A stretch of DNA of 64,000 bases from Candidatus Bathyarchaeota archaeon (lineage in GTDB: Archaea; Thermoproteota; Bathyarchaeia; Bathyarchaeales; Bathycorpusculaceae): positions 1 to 64,000 of the forward strand of contig JALHSQ010000178.1 in the NCBI GenBank assembly GCA_022865885.1. Reading direction: 5' to 3'. Numbering within the stretch: position 1 is the stretch's first letter; every line of letters begins with the position of its first letter. The notes under the pieces were generated by a model. It had not been told where the DNA came from and searched no databases. It saw only the letters and a program-made list of their open reading frames with translations. A program made the translations under genes and the position numbers. Shown here piece by piece: positions 59,452 to 64,000 of the stretch.

Positions 59452-60165
59452 CTAGTTTGCGCGTTGATCCTGCTTGGTTTCCTCATTATTCAGCGAAAGA
59501 AGGTGCCCAAACTTGTCTTTCTTAGTCTCCAAGTAGAAGCGGTTGTAACCGTTTGGAGGTATCTCAATCGGGATTCTTTCCTTTATCCTTACGCCGGACT
59601 TTTCAAGATCCTGAATCTTTTGAGGGTTGTTTGTAAGCAAACGGATGTTTGATATGCCTAGCTTCTTCAGCATTGCTGCTGCGATCTCGTATTGTCTCAG
59701 GTCTGGCGAGAAGCCTAGGAGGACGTTGGCGTTGTATGTGTCTATTCCTTTGTCTTGATACATGTATGCCTTGATCTTGTTAGTCAGGCCTATGCCTCTG
59801 CCTTCTTGTTGCATGTACAGGAGCACTCCTTGTCCCTCCTTCTCAATCATTTGGAGGGCTTTGCTCAACTGGTCACCACAGTCACATCTAAGCGAGCCCA
59901 AAACGTCTCCAGTCACACAGGACGAGTGGATCCTTGTCAGGACATTCTCAGTGCCTGCAACGTCACCCTTGATAACCATGATGTGGTCTTTCCCATCTTT
60001 GTTGTTTTCGAAGGCTATCACTTTGAACGAACCGTGTGTTGAGGGAAAATTGGCGATTGCCACGATTCTGAGGCACAGTGACTTGTAGCATTTCTCGCAG
60101 TTCCAGTCGAACTCGCATGAATTGTACTCCTCAGAGTCTCTATGCAAGATTTCGTCGTAAGACAA
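59452..60165 (-). CDS. ribA: GTP cyclohydrolase II with an N-terminal cysteine cluster
   Basis: 237 residues. The RibA core holds the zinc-binding CVTGDVLGSLRCDC, the GTP motif LYMQQEGRGIGL and LLTNNPQKIQDLEKSGV. It opens the guanine ring in riboflavin synthesis. Archaea more often use ArfA (GCH III), so a bacterial-type RibA is notable. Residues before the usual start contain C17, C23, C26 and C31 (CEFDWNCEKCYKSLC), a possible extra metal site. ATG 60165. Confidence 0.9.
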   Translation of the reverse strand: MSYDEILHRDSEEYNSCEFDWNCEKCYKSLCLRIVAIANFPSTHGSFKVIAFENNKDGKDHIMVIKGDVAGTENVLTRIHSSCVTGDVLGSLRCDCGDQLSKALQMIEKEGQGVLLYMQQEGRGIGLTNKIKAYMYQDKGIDTYNANVLLGFSPDLRQYEIAAAMLKKLGISNIRLLTNNPQKIQDLEKSGVRIKERIPIEIPPNGYNRFYLETKKDKFGHLLSLNNEETKQDQRAN

Positions 60166-60211
60166 CGTCTACACCCAATTCTTCAGCTTCGACACTTAAA
60201 GTGAAACAGCA

Positions 60212-60224
60212 TGGCTTTTTAATA
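60212..60224. promoter_or_regulatory. Putative shared AT-rich promoter between ribA and nitroreductase
   Basis: CTTTTTAATAAAC lies in the divergent gap; on the plus strand it is about 35 bases ahead of ATG 60255, on the minus strand about 50 ahead of ribA. Confidence 0.35.
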
Positions 60225-60254
60225 AACACGTAGACTAGTGACTTGTGGATCGAC

Positions 60255-60851
60255 ATGAGCATTTCGATCTTGCCTGAACTGAAAAGGAGGCTTAGTCCGC
60301 TACTATTCGACGAAAAGGATATTGAAAACGAGAAAATCCCCGCCCTCGTTGAAGCGGCAAGATGGGCGCCCTCTTGTTCCAACAATCAGTCATGGAACTA
60401 TGTTTTCGTCCACAAGAAAGCCAGTACACGTCCAGCTGTAGAGGCTGCTCTCACTCGCGGAAATGCATGGGCGAAGAGAGCGCCATACCTAGTTGCGGTC
60501 GTCGCTGATCCAGATCAAGACTGCAAGGACAACGGCTTGCCCTACTATGCATACAATGCGGGGCTGAGCGTTATGTGTTTGGTGCTCGAAGCTGAGCATC
60601 TGGGGCTACGTGTTCATCAGATGGCAGGTTGGGACGAGGGAAAAGTCAAAGAAGCATTAGGATGTCCTTCAAGGTTTCGCGTAGCGGTATTGTTCGCTTT
60701 GGGTTATGAAGCAGATGCTAATAGTCTATGGGATACCCTTGACGAAAGGACAAAGAACAAACTTGCGAAGCCGAGGGAGAGAAAGCCGCCGAGCGAGAAC
60801 TTCTTTTCAGAGAGCTATGGAAAGAGGCTGCTTGAACCCACGACCCTTTAG
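60255..60851 (+). CDS. Nitroreductase-family FMN protein
   Basis: 198 residues: FMN contacts ARWAPSCSNNQSWNYVF near 40 and AGWDEGKVKEALG near 130, usual nitroreductase length. ATG 60255 chosen over the GTG at 60243 because the TATA box is close. Its stop overlaps the HAD gene start. Flavin supply from ribA next door is a reasonable link. Confidence 0.9.
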   Translation: MSISILPELKRRLSPLLFDEKDIENEKIPALVEAARWAPSCSNNQSWNYVFVHKKASTRPAVEAALTRGNAWAKRAPYLVAVVADPDQDCKDNGLPYYAYNAGLSVMCLVLEAEHLGLRVHQMAGWDEGKVKEALGCPSRFRVAVLFALGYEADANSLWDTLDERTKNKLAKPRERKPPSENFFSESYGKRLLEPTTL

Positions 60852-61525
60852 TGAACAAGAGGCTATGCCACACGCGTACTCAGAAGCCCTGTGCGAACCT
60901 AAGAATCATAGTTTTTGACATGGATGGCGTTCTCGTAGACGTCGAGAGTAGCTGGCAGTTTATCCATGAAGCATTCGGCGCAAACAACCGTGAAAACGTG
61001 CGAAGATACGTAAAAGGCGAAATAACCTACAAAGAATTCATGAGAAGAGATATTGCTCTCTGGGGACGAGTCCACATCGACAAAATCAGAAGTATCTTAT
61101 CTCATGCTCCTCTGATGCCAGGCATAGTTGAAACGTTCGCAAGCCTGAGACAAGCAGGTCTGAAGACCGCGCTGATAAGCGCTGGAGTATCAGTACTCGC
61201 CGACCGACTGCAAGCGATCCTAAAACTAGACTACATCTTTGCTAACAAGGTTCTGACGGATCAGAATGGCTTTCTGACTGGAGAAGGAGAAGAGATAGTT
61301 GGTTTGTTGGACAAGCTTAATGTGCTCAAGAAGTTGGCAACCAAGGAAAAAGCTTCCCTACTGGAATGCGCAGTGATCGGAGACAGCACTTACGATGTAC
61401 CCATGTTCAGAGAGTCAGGACTAAGTATCGCATTCAACGCCAAAGACAGCGAAGTCATGGAAGCCGCGGATGTGATAGTCAGGAAGAAGGATTTACGAGA
61501 GATACTGCCTTGCCTGATTGGGTAA
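60851..61525 (+). CDS. HAD-family phosphatase (SerB-like)
   Basis: 224 residues. Motif I VFDMDGVLVD (nucleophile Asp and acid Asp), motif II ALISAGVS, motif III Lys in GFLTGEGEEIV-LLDK region and motif IV GDSTYDVPMF. Resembles phosphoserine phosphatase. GTG start overlaps the preceding stop; a start after residue 16 is also possible. Confidence 0.88.
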   Translation: MNKRLCHTRTQKPCANLRIIVFDMDGVLVDVESSWQFIHEAFGANNRENVRRYVKGEITYKEFMRRDIALWGRVHIDKIRSILSHAPLMPGIVETFASLRQAGLKTALISAGVSVLADRLQAILKLDYIFANKVLTDQNGFLTGEGEEIVGLLDKLNVLKKLATKEKASLLECAVIGDSTYDVPMFRESGLSIAFNAKDSEVMEAADVIVRKKDLREILPCLIG

Positions 61526-62122
61526 CGGAAATGATTGGGAATATCCAAGCCTGAATCTGCAATATTGATTTCAGCTTCATAAGTCAAATAACAGTCTGCA
61601 ACTCCATCTGAAAGAAAGGTGAAAAAAATTGACAGCTGTACATGAAAGGAGCATACTAAGCAAGAGTGTTGACTCGCTAAGAAACCTCTCAAAGAAAGAA
61701 AGGAAGATAGAAGCAAGCAAACCACTGTACCTGGACAGGTATGAGTAAGCGAGTCAAGCATCAGAAGCATGGAAATATTCCTCCTTTGCTTTTAGAGTTC
61801 TTCGTTGCAAAGCCAAGAGTTAAATCTGATATGTGGCATGGTATATGGTGTAAGGAGAATGGTAGTGAATCTCTCCGTTCTTCTCCTTTCTCCCTTGGAT
61901 TTGTCCGGAGGCTTTCCGCCATTCTCCTTGTATGTGAATCCTGCTATGATAGGCTGAGTATCTTGTTCAGGGATGGCTCTTCCACGAATTCTGTGACTGC
62001 TACTGGAAGATGTTTTGCAAACTCGCAAGGGATAGACATGCTTCGAGTTCGCCTTTGAAAATGGCATAATCGAGGATTGTTCTGAAGCTGGAGGAGATTT
62101 TCTGAAAGCTGAAAGGATCGAA
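61526..62122. other. Gap with short or degraded coding remnants
   Basis: Nearly 600 bases between the HAD gene and the polyferredoxin gene hold only short plus-strand frames (see next entry). No repeat or tRNA is seen. Confidence 0.5.
61629..62058 (+). pseudogene. Possible degraded coding region
   Basis: A TTG at 61629, with GGTG eight bases upstream, opens 39 codons (TAVHERSILSKSVDSLRNLS and a basic tail) to 61748. An overlapping ATG at 61741 continues 105 codons, beginning MSKRVKHQKHGNIPPLLLEF. Near 61960 a protein-like reading switches frame (AEYLVQGWLFHEFCD). This fits a small mobile-element or accessory gene broken by frameshifts. It could also be chance. Confidence 0.3.
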
Positions 62123-62632
62123 TTAGGCGCTTTTGGCCGTCTCTTTCAATGCCTCTTGGAACAGTTTCTTCACTGCTGTGATCCTTGCTTTCTGCGCTAA
62201 CACGTCGCTAGTGACCAAGTCCAGGGCTTCTTCCGGGCACCATTTGATGCATTGTGGTTCGCCCTTATCCTTACACAAGTCACAAACGTAAACAATCTTG
62301 CTATCTGGATGCAGCATGATTGCTCCATAGTCACACGCTTCAATGCACCATCCGCAGCCATTGCACTTGTCCTTGTCGACACTTACTAAACCTGTTTCCT
62401 CAGACTGCGTTAGCGCGTCTCTTGGGCATGCCGCGACGCAAGGAGGATCCTCGCACAGTCTGCATGTGACTGGCAAGTTTACAAGCTGGTTTATCCTGAC
62501 TACCCTGATTCTTGACTTTAAAGGATTGAACGCTTTCTCATGGGTTAATGAGCAGATATACTCGCAGACTTGGCATCCTACACACTTATCTGGGTCTGCT
62601 GAGATGAATTTTCGTTCGTGGATTTTCACCAT
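62123..62632 (-). CDS. Four-cluster polyferredoxin, AOR partner
   Basis: A 169-residue protein of the FdhB/HycB type with four 4Fe-4S motifs: CVGCQVCEYIC, CRLCEDPPCVAACP, CNGCGWCIEACD and CDLCKDKGEPQCIKWCP. It is 15 bases downstream of the aldehyde ferredoxin oxidoreductase gene and probably accepts its electrons. ATG at 62632. Confidence 0.93.
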   Translation of the reverse strand: MVKIHERKFISADPDKCVGCQVCEYICSLTHEKAFNPLKSRIRVVRINQLVNLPVTCRLCEDPPCVAACPRDALTQSEETGLVSVDKDKCNGCGWCIEACDYGAIMLHPDSKIVYVCDLCKDKGEPQCIKWCPEEALDLVTSDVLAQKARITAVKKLFQEALKETAKSA

Positions 62633-62647
62633 CGCCTATTCCTCCGC

Positions 62648-64000
62648 TTATGTTTTCCTCTCTATTATCGGGGCCAGATCTTCCATGCCGAGTTCCTTGA
62701 GTTTTGCCATTGTTGGCACTCCCTCTTTTGTCCATCCTCGAGCTTCATAGTAATCGTCTAGCAGCAAATCCAATTCTGCCTGTGTTACAAGGGCTCCTTT
62801 GGATGGGCCTTCATCTGGGATTGGCACGTGCATGACTTTGTATGGTAGCGTGTCATCTTTTCTGCCTAAGCCTTCTCTGATGTTGAATAGTCGGGCAACG
62901 TTCTGTATCCTTTCGCCTGCCTGTTTTAGCTGTTCTGGCGTCATCTCGAATCCCGTGACTAGAGTGTAGAGCTTGGCCATGTCTGGCAGTTCTTTGTAGT
63001 ATGTTCCTCGTGAAAACTTGCATAGGATAAATGAGTCGATGAGATTGTAGACGTCTTCCATGTCTCTTACTAGTTTTCCTCTGCCCTTTTCCGCAATTAG
63101 TCTGTTAACCTTGCCTTTTACGTCGAAGGCGTAGGCTCCATGCCTGTTGTGGTCTGCGCCACGGAAAGAGACTGCAAAGCCCAGTGCTGCGGTTTTCAGG
63201 CATCTCAGATCGTAACCCGTGGTCTCGACTCCTTTGATGGTTGCAGCCAGTTTTTCTGAGCCTTTCCCGATTTTGTCCGCTGCGTATTTTGCGCCGTCAG
63301 CCAGCAGGTCGCCGACGCCTTCGCGTTTTCCGATTTTGCCAACGAGTTGAACCATAGCGTCAGCATTTCCGAATTTTGCGTCTAAGCCGTCAAGATCCTT
63401 CTGGGTGAGTATGCCCTTTTCGTAGCAGTCCATGGCAAAACCTATTGTGACACCTGCGCTGATCGCGTCTATACCATAGTAGTTTGAGAGTTCCATGCCT
63501 TTGATGATGGCGTCCAAACGGTCTACGCCACAGTAGGGTCCCAGCGCCCACAGAGTTTCATACTCCATCCGTGTCATAGTGCTCTTGTAGGGTCCCTCTG
63601 CTACCACGCACATGTGTTCGCATCGCATTGCACAGGAACTGCATCCGATGATCTTGGCCACGAACTTGTCGTTTAGCACTTCGCCGCTTACTTTTTCGGC
63701 GCCTTCAAAACGTGAATTGTTGAAGTTTCTCGTCGGCATACATGACAGGGAATTGTGCACCAGAATGTTCTCTGGCGTGCCAAGTGTTCTGTATTTTTGG
63801 GTTGCGGGGCCTTTCATTCTCTCATGAAACTCTTTAACGTATTCCATGAACTCGTCCAGTTTCGCAACTGTAATATCACGTGTTCCTCGCACTGCTATTG
63901 CTTTGAGGTTCTTTGAACCCATGACTGCGCCTAAACCTGTTCTTCCGCAGGCTCTCGTTTTGTCGTTGATGATGCACGCCATTCTGGCAAGCTTTTCACC
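62648..64000 (-). CDS. Aldehyde ferredoxin oxidoreductase family protein (partial)
   Basis: About 450 residues are visible and the frame runs off the right edge (GEKLARMACIINDKTRACGRTG). GLGAVMGSKNLKAIAVRGT is the pterin/cluster region; GCSSCAMRCEHMC holds cluster cysteines; ETTGYDLRCLKTAALGFAVSFRGADHNRHG and the C-terminal region match tungsten AOR. It oxidises an aldehyde to the acid with ferredoxin. The N-terminal domain lies outside the window. Forms an operon with the polyferredoxin. Confidence 0.93.
   Translation of the reverse strand, partial: GEKLARMACIINDKTRACGRTGLGAVMGSKNLKAIAVRGTRDITVAKLDEFMEYVKEFHERMKGPATQKYRTLGTPENILVHNSLSCMPTRNFNNSRFEGAEKVSGEVLNDKFVAKIIGCSSCAMRCEHMCVVAEGPYKSTMTRMEYETLWALGPYCGVDRLDAIIKGMELSNYYGIDAISAGVTIGFAMDCYEKGILTQKDLDGLDAKFGNADAMVQLVGKIGKREGVGDLLADGAKYAADKIGKGSEKLAATIKGVETTGYDLRCLKTAALGFAVSFRGADHNRHGAYAFDVKGKVNRLIAEKGRGKLVRDMEDVYNLIDSFILCKFSRGTYYKELPDMAKLYTLVTGFEMTPEQLKQAGERIQNVARLFNIREGLGRKDDTLPYKVMHVPIPDEGPSKGALVTQAELDLLLDDYYEARGWTKEGVPTMAKLKELGMEDLAPIIERKT

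Overview
The window looks like chromosomal DNA of an anaerobic archaeon, most likely a TACK-lineage organism such as a Bathyarchaeia member (inference; no rRNA or tRNA gene is visible to settle it). The evidence is archaeal TATA-type promoters, frequent GTG and TTG starts, ferredoxin-dependent 2-oxoacid and aldehyde oxidoreductases, an ADP-forming acyl-CoA synthetase, HdrABC/Mvh electron-bifurcation genes, and small zinc-ribbon and TRASH proteins. Oxygen defence is of the anaerobe type: rubrerythrin, rubredoxin, Fe/Mn superoxide dismutase and thiol relays.

Region 1 (1-4,000) is an accessory strip. A partial gene, a receiver-only response regulator, a membrane-protein gene broken by an in-frame TAA, a divergent M29-like peptidase and a flavin reductase-like protein are separated from one another by copies of a dispersed partly palindromic repeat (GGTTGGTTGG arm plus GTAAAGTTTTATCC core). 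Two more copies, at 30.66 and 31.58 kb, enclose an AT-rich gene for a membrane-anchored PD-(D/E)XK-like nuclease. This repeat-bounded arrangement is the most unusual architecture in the window.

Region 2 (4,000-36,700) is mostly housekeeping and redox genes: DUF362, a HExxH protein with rubrerythrin, pyrG, a radical SAM protein, a zinc alcohol dehydrogenase, an orphan Eco57I-type nuclease domain, endonuclease III, a ferredoxin:thioredoxin reductase-rubredoxin fusion with glutaredoxin, a disulfide oxidoreductase, sod and korAB. These are followed by a plus-strand iron-sulfur/sulfur-relay operon (ferredoxin, TusA, DsrE, NifS/IscS-like, IscU, TRASH protein). The NifS/IscS homologue has Asn-Asp where the PLP-binding His-Lys should be. 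Fpg, rubredoxin, class II ribonucleotide reductase, OsmC, a YHS protein, a secreted gingipain-like protease with dockerin repeats, parvulin and an acyl-CoA synthetase-GNAT fusion follow.

Region 3 (36,700-53,800) is a 17-kb heterodisulfide reductase/[NiFe] hydrogenase island. A minus-strand operon (hdrC-hdrB-hdrA'-hdrA-mvhD/HTH) diverges from a plus-strand operon: fused double hdrA, mvhD/HTH, second fused double hdrA, mvhD, hdrC, hdrB, mvhG, mvhA and a maturation protease. Together these can encode two flavin-based electron-bifurcating complexes linking H2, ferredoxin and a disulfide-type or other HdrB substrate. Two of the three MvhD subunits carry a C-terminal winged-helix-like domain, and a free-standing paralogue of that domain is encoded beside the first operon.

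Region 4 (53,800-64,000) has a DDAH-like amidinohydrolase, a GNAT/thioredoxin-fold protein, a second endonuclease III, an MFS transporter, bacterial-type GTP cyclohydrolase II with an extra cysteine cluster, a nitroreductase, a HAD phosphatase, a degraded patch, and a polyferredoxin with a tungsten-type aldehyde ferredoxin oxidoreductase that runs off the end.
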